Made by a program: the position numbers and the translations under genes. Below the pieces are notes generated by a model. That model was not told the origin of the DNA, ran no database searches, and saw only the letters and a list, made by a program, of their open reading frames with translations. From Rhodoplanes serenus (GTDB lineage Bacteria > Pseudomonadota > Alphaproteobacteria > Rhizobiales > Xanthobacteraceae): DNA of 64,000 bases. Each line of letters begins with the position of its first letter. The stretch's first letter is position 1. The stretch covers positions 1-64,000 of the forward strand of contig CAMDDZ010000017.1 in NCBI GenBank assembly GCA_945893145.1, written 5' to 3'. Of the stretch, positions 52,373 through 60,731 are shown one piece after another.

Positions 52373-53656
52373 ATGCTCAGAAAAGAACAAAACGATCTTC
52401 TCACCCAGACCGGTCCCGGCACCCCGATGGGGCGCATGTTCCGCCTGAACTGGGTCCCCGCGCTGCTGGCGGAAGAACTGCCCGAAAACGAATGCCCGCC
52501 GGTGCGCGTGAAGCTGTTATCAGAGCGCCTGTTGGCTTGGCGCGACACCCAGGGCCGCTATGCGCTGACCGACGAATTCTGCGCGCACCGCGGCATCTCG
52601 CTCTGGTTTGGCCGCAACGAAGACAACGGATTGCGCTGCCCCTATCACGGCTGGAAGTACGACCACACCGGCCAGTGCATCGACGTTCCTTCAGAGCCAG
52701 AGGAATCCGGCTTCTGCAAGAAGATCAAGCTCAAGTCCTACCCGCTGATCGAGCGCGGCGGCATCCTCTGGGCCTACATGGGTCCGCCCGAGTTGCAACC
52801 GCCGCCGCCCGCATGGGAATTCGTCAACGTTCCGCGCGAGCAGACCATCACCACCAAGCGCTCGCAGGAGTGCAACTGGCTGCAAGCGCTGGAAGGCGGT
52901 ATCGATTCCAGCCACGTCTCGTTCCTGCACCGCGGCGACCTCAACACCGATCCGATGTTCAAGGGCGCCAAGGGCAACCAGTACAACTTGAGCGACTCGC
53001 GGCCGTTCTTCGAAGTGGTCGAGAGCCCCGGCGGGCTCTACATCGGCGCGCGGCGCAACGCGGAGAACGGCAACTACTATTGGCGCATCACGCAATGGGT
53101 GATGCCGACATTCACGATGATCCCGCCGCGCGGCGATCATTGCGTGCACGGCCACTTCTGGATTCCGATGGACGACGAGAACTGCTGGACCTGGAGCTAC
53201 GACTACCACCCGACCCGTTCGCTCAAGGAGAGCGAAGTCAACGCGGTGCGCGGCGGCAAGGGTATTCACGTCACCACCATTCCAGGCACGTTCCGTCCGG
53301 TCCAGAACAAGGACAACGACTACCTGGTCGATCGCGCGGCTCAAAAGGCGGGCAAGACCTACAGCGGCGTGCTGGGTTTCGGCATGCAGGACGCCTCGGT
53401 GCAGGAGAGCATGGGGCCGGTCGTGGACCGGTCGAAGGAGAACCTCGTCTCCACCGACAACGGCATCATCATGATGCGGCATCGGCTGCTGCGCACGCTC
53501 AAGGCGATGGAGAACGGCGAGACACCGCCCGGCATTGACCTCGCGCACCAGCGCGTGCGCTCGGCCGCCGTGGTGCTGCCGCCGGATCAGCCGTTCAAGG
53601 ACGCCGCCAAAGAAGCGATGATCGCCAAACCCGGCGTCGCGCCGGCGACGGTCTGA
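52373..53656 (+). CDS. Rieske oxygenase large subunit
   Basis: The 427-residue aromatic ring-hydroxylating oxygenase has an N-terminal Rieske domain (C70, H72, C89, H92) and a catalytic domain with D178, H181 and H186 of the mononuclear iron site (IDSSHVSFLH). Its length and sequence style recall phthalate 4,5-dioxygenase and related single-component-alpha oxygenases. It has no beta subunit next to it, so the holoenzyme is likely an alpha-only trimer. Aromatic or heteroaromatic acids are plausible substrates. Confidence 0.93.
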   Translation: MLRKEQNDLLTQTGPGTPMGRMFRLNWVPALLAEELPENECPPVRVKLLSERLLAWRDTQGRYALTDEFCAHRGISLWFGRNEDNGLRCPYHGWKYDHTGQCIDVPSEPEESGFCKKIKLKSYPLIERGGILWAYMGPPELQPPPPAWEFVNVPREQTITTKRSQECNWLQALEGGIDSSHVSFLHRGDLNTDPMFKGAKGNQYNLSDSRPFFEVVESPGGLYIGARRNAENGNYYWRITQWVMPTFTMIPPRGDHCVHGHFWIPMDDENCWTWSYDYHPTRSLKESEVNAVRGGKGIHVTTIPGTFRPVQNKDNDYLVDRAAQKAGKTYSGVLGFGMQDASVQESMGPVVDRSKENLVSTDNGIIMMRHRLLRTLKAMENGETPPGIDLAHQRVRSAAVVLPPDQPFKDAAKEAMIAKPGVAPATV

Positions 53657-53661
53657 TCGTC

Positions 53662-54168
53662 ATGCTGTCCGAATCCGCCCGCATGTCGAGTGCCGCGGAG
53701 GCGCGCTTTCGCATCGATGCGCCGAACTCGCGGCCACGCACCATCAAGGTGATCGCGCTCGACCAGCCGAGTGAGCGCGTGATCAAAGATTTGGCGCAGC
53801 GGCAGTGGAACAGCGCGACCTTCTTCACCGCGACAGCGTTCGGTGACGCGCCGCGCAAGGGCGAAAGCTTTGCCGGCTGGCTCAGCGATCTGGCGGGCCG
53901 CACCAAGAACCTGGTCGAAGAGATCAACGGTGCCGATCTCGTCGTCATGGTGGCGAAGGCCGGCGAGAACGCACAGGCCGCGTCAATCATTGGCGAGGCG
54001 TGCAGCCTCAAGCGTGTGATGACCACCGCGCTGGTGCTGGGCGGCAATTCGATCTCGGACGAGGTGTTGTCCAAGACGCTGGCGCAACTGCGGCCCTGGT
54101 CGCTGATGCTCGTCATCGCCAGCGCCGAGGAATACATTGCCGACATGCTGACTGCGCTTCGCGCGTGA
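53662..54168 (+). CDS. hypothetical protein linked to Rieske oxygenase
   Basis: The 168-residue cytoplasmic protein is not recognised. It begins with a variable 25 residues, then a strand-like TIKVIALDQPS. A later DLVVMVAKAGENAQAASIIGEAC-type segment and a VMTTALVLGG strand form an alternating alpha/beta order. That order distantly recalls the central part of FtsZ/tubulin-like or Rossmann-like domains, but the FtsZ nucleotide loop is missing. It starts 5 bases after the oxygenase stop and so is probably co-expressed with it. Confidence 0.6.
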   Translation: MLSESARMSSAAEARFRIDAPNSRPRTIKVIALDQPSERVIKDLAQRQWNSATFFTATAFGDAPRKGESFAGWLSDLAGRTKNLVEEINGADLVVMVAKAGENAQAASIIGEACSLKRVMTTALVLGGNSISDEVLSKTLAQLRPWSLMLVIASAEEYIADMLTALRA

Positions 54169-54179
54169 CCAGGGGACCG

Positions 54180-54401
54180 ATGATGCGGCTAACCATCTGC
54201 GCGTTAGGCTTGATCGCACTGCTGCCGCTCCATTCCCCGGCCTTGGCCGTGACGGCAAAGGAAAAGCAGGCAACCTGCAAATTCGGCGCCGATCATCAGA
54301 AGCTGACCGGCGCCAAGCGCAAGCAGTTCCTAGCCAAGTGCATGACGCCGGAAAAGGGCACCAAGCCGGTCAAGCGCGCGAACAAGCCGCAGCCCACCTG
54401 A
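54180..54401 (+). CDS. PsiF-repeat small secreted protein
   Basis: The 73-residue precursor has a signal peptide (residues 4-23) and a single PsiF-like repeat with C33 and C54 (ATCKFGADHQKLTGAKRKQFLAKCM in outline). It ends in a lysine-rich tail. PsiF of E. coli is phosphate-starvation inducible, function unknown. GGGGACCG precedes two adjacent ATG codons at 54180 and 54183; either may serve. Confidence 0.7.
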   Translation: MMRLTICALGLIALLPLHSPALAVTAKEKQATCKFGADHQKLTGAKRKQFLAKCMTPEKGTKPVKRANKPQPT

Positions 54402-54437
54402 ATTGCAGTTGGCTGAAAGCCATTGCAATCTCCCGGC

Positions 54438-55472
54438 ATGGCAAACTCACGATCCATCTGTTTCGCCGCCGCTCTCGCGATCGCGCTGACCGGCACCCAC
54501 AACAATCAAGCATCGGCGCAATCGGTCGAGCAGTTCTACAAAGGCAAGTCGATCGAATTGCTGATCGGCTACCCGCCAGCCGGCAGCAATGACGTGTATG
54601 CGCGACTGCTGGCGCGCCATCTCGGCAAGCACATTCCCGGCAATCCGAACATCATTGCGCAAAACCGGCCTGGCGCCGGCAGTTTCCTGGCGCTGGCGCA
54701 GGTCTATAACGTCGCGCCGAAGGACGGCAGCGTGATCGCAATCGGCGCGCCGACCGCGCCGCTCGACGAGATGGTCGGCACCCAAGGCGTTCGCTTCAAG
54801 ACTGCCGAGTTCAACTGGATCGGCCGCATCGACTCGCTCATCAACATGGTGTTCCTGTGGCACACGTCGCCGGTGAAGTCGGTCGCCGATGCGCAACGGA
54901 TCGAATCCAAGTTGTCCGGCACCGGCGTCGGCTCGACGGTGTCGGTCTATCCAACCGTGATGAACCACGTGCTTGGCACCAAGTTCAAATTGATCATGGG
55001 CTACAAGGGCTCGAACGACGCACAGCTAGCCGTCGAGCGCGGCGAGGTCGAGGGCCATTCGACCTCGTGGACCGCCGTGAAGGTGGCGCACCCCGAATGG
55101 CGGCCCGAGAAGAAGATCAACATCATCGTGCAGTTCGCGCTCAACAAACACCCCGAACTGCCCGACGTGCCGACCGTGATCGAGTTGGCACGCAACGACG
55201 AGGAGCGCGCCATCCTGCGCGCCGTGATGAACGCAACCGAAGTCGGCACCGCGTTCTTCACCACGCCGGGCGCGCCGCCGGAGCGCGTCGCGGCGCTGCG
55301 CCGCGCCTTCGACGCCACCATGAAGGACCCGGAATTCCTGGCCGATGCTCGGAGGACCAATCTGACGGTCGGCCCCATGCCCGGCGAGGAATTGCAGAAG
55401 CTCGTCACCGAAGTGAGCAGCCTTTCGCCAGCGCTGCTCGAAAAGGTGAAGGCCGCCTACAGCTTCCAGTAA
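54438..55472 (+). CDS. Bug-family (TctC) substrate-binding protein 4
   Basis: The 344-residue precursor has a signal peptide (to ASAQ-SVE). It begins with the variant VEQFYKGKSIELLIGYPPAGSNDVYARLL, which marks a subgroup different from the other Bug proteins here. The NRPGAGS loop is present. ATG 54438 is chosen over an in-frame TTG at 54423. No TctAB permease lies within 19 kb, so it relies on a distant one. Confidence 0.9.
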   Translation: MANSRSICFAAALAIALTGTHNNQASAQSVEQFYKGKSIELLIGYPPAGSNDVYARLLARHLGKHIPGNPNIIAQNRPGAGSFLALAQVYNVAPKDGSVIAIGAPTAPLDEMVGTQGVRFKTAEFNWIGRIDSLINMVFLWHTSPVKSVADAQRIESKLSGTGVGSTVSVYPTVMNHVLGTKFKLIMGYKGSNDAQLAVERGEVEGHSTSWTAVKVAHPEWRPEKKINIIVQFALNKHPELPDVPTVIELARNDEERAILRAVMNATEVGTAFFTTPGAPPERVAALRRAFDATMKDPEFLADARRTNLTVGPMPGEELQKLVTEVSSLSPALLEKVKAAYSFQ

Positions 55473-55536
55473 GTCGGCAGATTTTCGACCCACTGCGAGA
55501 CGGCGCTTCCCGATCGAAGCGCCGCCGGTTCGCTGA

Positions 55537-56514
55537 TCAGTTCGTCGGCACCAGATTGATGTCCTTGGCAAGCTTGACGATGCCTGCGATGTCATTGCGG
55601 ACGAACGTGCCGAACTCGTCCACGCTCATCGGCATCGGCTCGACGCCCAGCGTCGCCAGCCGCTCCCGCACGGCCGGTACGTTCAGCGCCTTCTGCGATT
55701 CGTCGTGCAGACGATCGATGATGGCGCGCGGCGTTTTTGCCGGCACCGCCAAGCCGCCCCAGAATATGTATTGCGCGTTGGGATAGCCGGCCTCAGTGAC
55801 GGTCGGCACATCCGGCAAGCTCGGCGCCCGCTTCGGTGTGCTCACCGCGAGTGGCAGCACACGGCCGCCCTGGATGTGGGCAATCGCTGGCGCGAGCGGC
55901 ACGAAGTAGAAGTCGATCCGGCCGGCGATCAATTCGTTGAGCCCTTCCGCACCACGGAACGGGATGTGTTGGGCGCTGATGCCGGCCGCGGTCTTGAACC
56001 GCTCGGCGGCCCAATGTGACGCTGAGCCGACGCCCGCCGACGCGAAGTTCAGCTTGCCCGGATTGGCCTTCGCTACTGCGATCAGATCGGCGACGGTTTT
56101 CCAGCCCTTCGACGGCGACACCACCAGCACGCTTGGCTGAATGCCGAACATCACCACCGGAACGAAGTCGTTCACCGGGTCGTATGGCAGGTTCTTGTGC
56201 AACACGATGGCTGAGCCCTGCGACGACGTCTGCAGCAGGATTGTGTAGCCGTCGGGATCGGCTTTGGCGGCCGAGTTCGAGCCGGTGACACCGCCGGCGC
56301 CGGTCCGATTTTCGATCACAAAAGACTGGCCGATCTGCTTCGAGACCTGATCGAGCACGACGCGGGCGACGAGATCGCCGGCATTGCCCGCACTCACCGT
56401 GCTGACCGCGATGATCGGCCGATTCGGCCAATCGTCAGCGGCGAGCGCCGCCACGGTTCCGGCTAGCAGTGCAGTTGCTGCGACAACGCCACGCAAAACG
56501 TGAAGTGACACCAT
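55537..56514 (-). CDS. Bug-family (TctC) substrate-binding protein 5
   Basis: The 325-residue precursor has a signal peptide (cleaved near ALAA-DDWP). The ligand loops are SAGNAGDLVARV and ENRTGAGGV. It is most like Bug 3, with which it shares the fold's C-terminal MPMSVDEFGTFVR type end. It converges on Bug 4 with a 64-base gap. It belongs to the DMT transporter and IclR side of the region. Confidence 0.92.
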   Translation of the reverse strand: MVSLHVLRGVVAATALLAGTVAALAADDWPNRPIIAVSTVSAGNAGDLVARVVLDQVSKQIGQSFVIENRTGAGGVTGSNSAAKADPDGYTILLQTSSQGSAIVLHKNLPYDPVNDFVPVVMFGIQPSVLVVSPSKGWKTVADLIAVAKANPGKLNFASAGVGSASHWAAERFKTAAGISAQHIPFRGAEGLNELIAGRIDFYFVPLAPAIAHIQGGRVLPLAVSTPKRAPSLPDVPTVTEAGYPNAQYIFWGGLAVPAKTPRAIIDRLHDESQKALNVPAVRERLATLGVEPMPMSVDEFGTFVRNDIAGIVKLAKDINLVPTN

Positions 56515-56702
56515 GTAAACCTCCCTGGATCGGCGCCGAAGCTCTTGATCGGCTTCTGGCTGCTAAATATTCGAACCGGCGGGCCGCATCCCCCGAAGCG
56601 TCAACCGGGACGACATCCTTCAAGGATGATCCCAAGCGGGCGCAGGGGCAAGCCTGTGATGACGATGACGCTGCGATCCCACGCCGCAGGTGCGGGCCCA
56701 GA

Positions 56703-57605
56703 TCAGCGGCTGCCGCGTTTGCGCTCGGTCAGCACAAGATAGAGTGAGGCCGCGACGATCAGCGCCATGCCGGCGAAGCTCCACGCGCCCGGCAATTCGC
56801 CGAACACCAGATAGCCGAGGAACGCCGAATACACGATCCGCGAATAATCGAGCGGCACGAGCGCGGTTGCATCGCCCAGCGTCCAGCCGTGCGTGATCAT
56901 GCCCTGCCCGGCAATGCCGAGAAAGCCAACCAGGATCAGCATGCCAAGCTCATGCAAATCCGGCGTGACCCAAAGCCAGATCGTCGGCAGCAACGAATAC
57001 AGCGCGTTGCTGATGGCGTAGTAAAACATGATGACGCGCGTCGGCTCGGTCTTGGCGAGCTGCTTGATGTAGATCACGACCAGCGCGCCCAACAGCGCAC
57101 CAAGCGCGCCAACAAACGCGCCGGGATCGAAGCCCGCGGTGAACGGCCGCGCGTACAACGCAATCCCGGCGAAGCCCACCAGCGTCACCACAATGCGCCG
57201 CCAGCCCACGATCTCGCCGAGAAAAATAAACGCCAGCGGCAGCATGAAAAGCGGCCGCGAAAATTGCAGCGTCATCGCGTCCGCTAGCAGCATATGCGTC
57301 AGCGTCCAGAAGAACGTGATGTTGCCCAGTGTGCCGATCACGCCGCGCGCGAAGTGGCCCACCAGCCGCTTGGTGCGCAGCGGCTCCATCGGATTGCGGA
57401 TGAACATCGGCAGCACGAAGAAGAAGCCGATGAACGCGCGGAAGAACAGAATTTCGATGGTCGGGATGCGGGCGCCGAGGTGCTTCACCAGCATCGCCAT
57501 GACGACCAGCGTCAACGAGCCGATCGAGACCAGCGTCGCACCGCGCGCGGTGCCATCCATGGCGTCCCAGCGCGCTCGCAACCTGCTGTGAATTCCGGAA
57601 ATCAC
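56703..57605 (-). CDS. DMT-superfamily (EamA) transporter
   Basis: The inner-membrane protein of about 300 residues has ten predicted helices in two EamA repeats (about 20-150 and 165-295). The usual FFWTLTHMLLADAMTLQFSRPLFMLPLAFIFLGE pattern closes the first repeat. EamA carriers export metabolites and amino acids or import organic solutes; the substrate is unknown. The GTG at 57605 lies 2 bases after the iclR stop and would couple the genes; ATG 57560 is the alternative, giving MDGTARGA. The frame beyond 57605 to 57971 is out-of-frame iclR. Confidence 0.87.
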   Translation of the reverse strand: MISGIHSRLRARWDAMDGTARGATLVSIGSLTLVVMAMLVKHLGARIPTIEILFFRAFIGFFFVLPMFIRNPMEPLRTKRLVGHFARGVIGTLGNITFFWTLTHMLLADAMTLQFSRPLFMLPLAFIFLGEIVGWRRIVVTLVGFAGIALYARPFTAGFDPGAFVGALGALLGALVVIYIKQLAKTEPTRVIMFYYAISNALYSLLPTIWLWVTPDLHELGMLILVGFLGIAGQGMITHGWTLGDATALVPLDYSRIVYSAFLGYLVFGELPGAWSFAGMALIVAASLYLVLTERKRGSR

Positions 57606-57607
57606 GC

Positions 57608-58453
57608 TCAGCCCGCGACTCTTCCCCGATGCCCAAGCCGGGCCGAGATCGCGGCGGCAGTCTCCACAACGTGAGGAATGAACGAGGCCAGCGTTTTCTT
57701 CGACAGGCGGCTGACCGGCCCCGCGATTCCGATCGCCGCGACCACTTCGCCCGTATCGTTGCGCAGCGGTGCCGCGATGCAGCGCATGCCGAGCTCGCTT
57801 TCCTCGTCCTCGATGGCGCAGCCGCGTTGACGCACACCGTCGAGCACGCGCTTGAGCGCTTGCGCGTCGGTAACGGTCTGCGGCGTGCGTGCCAGGAGCC
57901 CGTGCTGGATCACGCGTTCGACCACGTCGTCGGGTTGAAATGCGAGGATCGCCTGCCCTTCGGCGGTGCAATAGGCAGGTTTGCGCACGCCGACATCGGA
58001 ACGCATGCGGATCGCTTGCGTGCTTTCGAAATTATAGACGTACATGATCTCGTTGCCGTCGAGCACGGCGAGATGGACGGTCTCGTTTATCTTTTCACGC
58101 AACTCTCGTAACAGCGGCCGCGCTTCATTCGAAACGCTCATACGCTGGCGCACCAGCGAGCCAAGCCGGAACAGCGCGAGGCCGAGCCGGTATTTTCCGG
58201 TGTCGGGGTTCTGCTCGAGCATGCCCTCGGCGACGAGCGTCACCGCAAGGCGGTGCACCGTGCTCTTGGCGACGCCGAGGCGCTTGGCGAGATCGCTGAT
58301 GCCGATCTCGACCTGTTCCTCGGAAAACGCCTTGAGCAGCCGCACCGACGTCGTCACGGAGGACAGTCGGCTCGGTCTGTTCTCTGCGCTGCGAGCTGGT
58401 GTGCGCGGCGGCGGCACGATATATGTTCCGCTCCGTGGGACGGCGTTCCGCAA
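57608..58453 (-). CDS. IclR-family transcriptional regulator
   Basis: The 281-residue DNA-binding protein has a winged helix (about 30-90; LAKRLGVAKSTVHRLAVTL) and the IclR effector-binding domain (about 110-275) with RKPAYCTAEGQAILAF. IclR proteins often control aromatic or carboxylate catabolism. It is divergent from the FAD-dependent reductase gene at 58588; a 134-base gap lies between. It probably controls this and the DMT gene. The N-terminal 25 residues before the wing are proline- and arginine-rich. Confidence 0.92.
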   Translation of the reverse strand: MRNAVPRSGTYIVPPPRTPARSAENRPSRLSSVTTSVRLLKAFSEEQVEIGISDLAKRLGVAKSTVHRLAVTLVAEGMLEQNPDTGKYRLGLALFRLGSLVRQRMSVSNEARPLLRELREKINETVHLAVLDGNEIMYVYNFESTQAIRMRSDVGVRKPAYCTAEGQAILAFQPDDVVERVIQHGLLARTPQTVTDAQALKRVLDGVRQRGCAIEDEESELGMRCIAAPLRNDTGEVVAAIGIAGPVSRLSKKTLASFIPHVVETAAAISARLGHRGRVAG

Positions 58454-58587
58454 ACTCTACATGTTTTCTTTCCCCCTGAAAGGGGGCGGGAGGGGCAGCC
58501 GCAAGCTGAGGCAGGCCCCTGTCCAGTTAGCCTCGCAAGCTGGCGTCCCCCTTCCAGAGCAAGATTTCCCGAGGCACCCTGCGCAGC

Positions 58588-59805
58588 ATGGCAAAGAACA
58601 TTCTCATCATCGGCGGCGGCCCCGCGGCAGTGTTCGCCGCCATCGAGGCGAAGAAGCGCGACCGCGAGGCCGAGGTCGTGCTCGCGACTGACGAGGCGGC
58701 GGAGCCGTACGAAAAGCCGCCGCTATCGAAGGCCGTGCTGCTCGGCAAGGCCAACCCCGAGGATGCGCTCATCGCCGGCAAAGGCGGCCTCGCCGCGCAC
58801 GGCGTCACTGTGCAGCTCGATGCCCGATGCAGCGCCATCGACCGCGAGGCGCGCCAGGTGATCACCACGAAGGGCCAGCTGCCTTACGACGCGCTGGTGA
58901 TCGCCACCGGCTCGCTGATGCGCGAATTGCCGATGCTACCGCCCGGAGCGCCGCGTGTGCATTACCTGCGCACCGACGCGCATGGCCGCGCGCTGAAGGC
59001 CGGCCTGGCCAGCTGCAAGCACGTTGCGGTGATCGGCGGCGGGTTGATCGGGCTGGAGGTCGCAGCCTCAGCGGCGCAGCTAGGCATGGAGGTGACGGTG
59101 ATCGAATTCGCGCCGCGCATCATGGCGCGCGTCTGCGACGACGAGACCAGCGCATTTCTCCTGGCGGAGCATCAGCATCACGGCGTCGAGATCGAACTCT
59201 CGACCTCGATCAAGCAAGTGACGCCGCAGCTCGACGACCGCCTCGCGCTCGAAACCAACGATGGCGACATCGTTGCCGCCGATCTGGTCGTGGTCGGCAC
59301 CGGTGTGAAACCGGATGAGGCGCTCGCCGCCACGGCAGGGCTGACAGTGCAGGACGGCATCGTGGTGGACGAATTCTGCCGGACCTCGGATCCCAACATT
59401 TTCGCCGCCGGTGACTGCACCCGCTTTCCCGGTCCGCAGGGCGCCGTGCGGCTGGAGAACTGGCGGCATGCGCAAGACCACGGCGCAGTCGCAGGCCGCA
59501 ACGCCGCGGGCGCCAACGACGCTTACCGTGCCGTGCCGTCATTCTGGTCGGAGCAATACGATCTCTACATTCAGGGCGTCGGCTGGCCCGATCCGAGCGT
59601 GCCGCGCATCCGCCGGCCGCTCTCCGGAAAAAGCTTGCTCATGCTCGAAATGGCCAGCGGTGTCATTACTTATGCGCTCGGCATCAACGCGCAGCGCGAC
59701 CTCGCCGCGATCCGCCGGCTGATCGAGCGCAAGGTGCCGGTTGACGCCGCCGCACTGGCCGATCCAAGCAAGCCGTTCGCCGATATGCTGAAGGCGAAGG
59801 CTTAG
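58588..59805 (+). CDS. FAD-dependent ferredoxin reductase-like oxidoreductase
   Basis: The 405-residue cytoplasmic flavoprotein has the FAD motif IIGGGPAAVFAA at the N-terminus and NAD motif VIGGGLIGLEVAA around residue 150. PYEKPPLSK and NIFAAGDCTRF signatures are typical of ferredoxin reductases such as BphG/HcaD. It can supply electrons to the Rieske ferredoxin at 51879 and oxygenase at 52373, completing a three-component system split over 7 kb. It could also be a rubredoxin or NADH oxidase type; the partner is not proven. Confidence 0.9.
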   Translation: MAKNILIIGGGPAAVFAAIEAKKRDREAEVVLATDEAAEPYEKPPLSKAVLLGKANPEDALIAGKGGLAAHGVTVQLDARCSAIDREARQVITTKGQLPYDALVIATGSLMRELPMLPPGAPRVHYLRTDAHGRALKAGLASCKHVAVIGGGLIGLEVAASAAQLGMEVTVIEFAPRIMARVCDDETSAFLLAEHQHHGVEIELSTSIKQVTPQLDDRLALETNDGDIVAADLVVVGTGVKPDEALAATAGLTVQDGIVVDEFCRTSDPNIFAAGDCTRFPGPQGAVRLENWRHAQDHGAVAGRNAAGANDAYRAVPSFWSEQYDLYIQGVGWPDPSVPRIRRPLSGKSLLMLEMASGVITYALGINAQRDLAAIRRLIERKVPVDAAALADPSKPFADMLKAKA

Positions 59806-59848
59806 GATGGCGCTTTGCGAGGCTGAAGAAATCCCGGCTGGTTTGTGC

Positions 59849-59854
59849 TAGAAT
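59849..59854 (+). promoter_or_regulatory. candidate -10 box of toxin-antitoxin genes
   Basis: TAGAAT lies 7 bases before the antitoxin ATG, so if used it would give a leaderless message. No good -35 is seen at 16-18 bases upstream. Confidence 0.3.
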
Positions 59855-59860
59855 AGTCAG

Positions 59861-60091
59861 ATGACCAAGTTGCTCGAACAAGCCTTCGATGCTGCCCGGC
59901 AGTTGCCGCCGAAAGAGCAGGACGACATCGCCCGCGCCATCATGCAGCTTGCGGGAACCGGCGGCGGCGATCCTGTTGCGCTCACGCCGGCAGAGCGTGA
60001 CGCCATCGCAAACTCGAAGGCGGCAGCCGCACGCGGCGAATTCGCGACCGAAGAGCAGGTGCGTGCAGTCTGGGCCAAGCATGGCCGATGA
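59861..60091 (+). CDS. ParD-like antitoxin
   Basis: The 76-residue cytoplasmic protein has a helical N-terminal half and a PVALTPAERDAIANSKAAAARGEFATEEQVRAVWAKHG tail, the pattern of small ParD/StbD-like antitoxins that neutralise ParE. DNA-binding and autoregulation are expected. Its end overlaps the toxin start by an ATGA. Confidence 0.85.
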   Translation: MTKLLEQAFDAARQLPPKEQDDIARAIMQLAGTGGGDPVALTPAERDAIANSKAAAARGEFATEEQVRAVWAKHGR

Positions 60092-60399
60092 GGCTTCGCT
60101 ATACACTTCCGGCTCTTGCCGACCTCAATGCGATCCTCGACTACGTTTCGGCCCGCTCGCCACAAGGCGCAGCCCGCATTCACGCGCGCATCCAGATGGT
60201 GATCGAGCTGTTGCTCGCATATCCGAGAATCGGATTGCCGACCGATGACGCCACCATTCGCCGCATCAATACATCGCCCTATTCGTATCTCGTGTTTTAT
60301 GAAATCTCGGGCGACGAAATCATCATCCACGCGGTTCGTCATGGCGCCCGCGATCCCTCCGGCATGCCCGGGGCATCGCACCCCAGCCAAGCGATGTGA
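60088..60399 (+). CDS. ParE/RelE-family toxin
   Basis: The 103-residue protein has the ParE fold: LRYTLPALADLNAILDYV, then INTSPYSYLVFYEI and IIIHAVRHGARD. ParE toxins poison gyrase; RelE toxins cut mRNA. The last 15 residues (SGMPGASHPSQAM) look like a non-conserved tail. Overlap with the antitoxin as ATGA is usual for this pair. Confidence 0.9.
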   Translation: MRLRYTLPALADLNAILDYVSARSPQGAARIHARIQMVIELLLAYPRIGLPTDDATIRRINTSPYSYLVFYEISGDEIIIHAVRHGARDPSGMPGASHPSQAM

Positions 60400-60432
60400 G
60401 ATTTGATTTCTTCCCTGTTGTCAGAAAGCCAG

Positions 60433-60705
60433 ATGCCTGAATTCCAAAAGAACAAGTTCGATCCGCTTCGCGACTATTTGCTAAAGGAGAAACGGATCGA
60501 TTTTGTCCTCACGTTCGAGGAGATCGAGGACATTCTTGGCTTCGGTCTGCCGAGAAGCGCACAGCGTGCCGAATGGTGGGACGATGACAGCCCGCACCAT
60601 CCCAAATTGCAGCGCCAGGCGGTTCGTGAGGGCGGTTACGACTCGCGGCGGCTTCCCGAGGGGATGAAAGTGCGTTTCCGCAAAACGTCTGTTTTTGGAT
60701 ATTGA
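60433..60705 (+). CDS. DUF7662-like protein
   Basis: The 90-residue protein shows KFDPLRDYLLKE, LTFEEIEDILGFGLPRSAQRAEWWDDD and a final GMKVRFRK. This resembles the DUF7662 domain, often found beside defence, toxin or HNH-type genes. Function unknown. ATG 60433 is preferred to an upstream TTG at 60403. It follows the toxin gene by 33 bases and might belong to the same mobile cassette. Confidence 0.7.
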   Translation: MPEFQKNKFDPLRDYLLKEKRIDFVLTFEEIEDILGFGLPRSAQRAEWWDDDSPHHPKLQRQAVREGGYDSRRLPEGMKVRFRKTSVFGY

Positions 60706-60731
60706 TCGTGCCTCGCACGGATTCGAACGAC

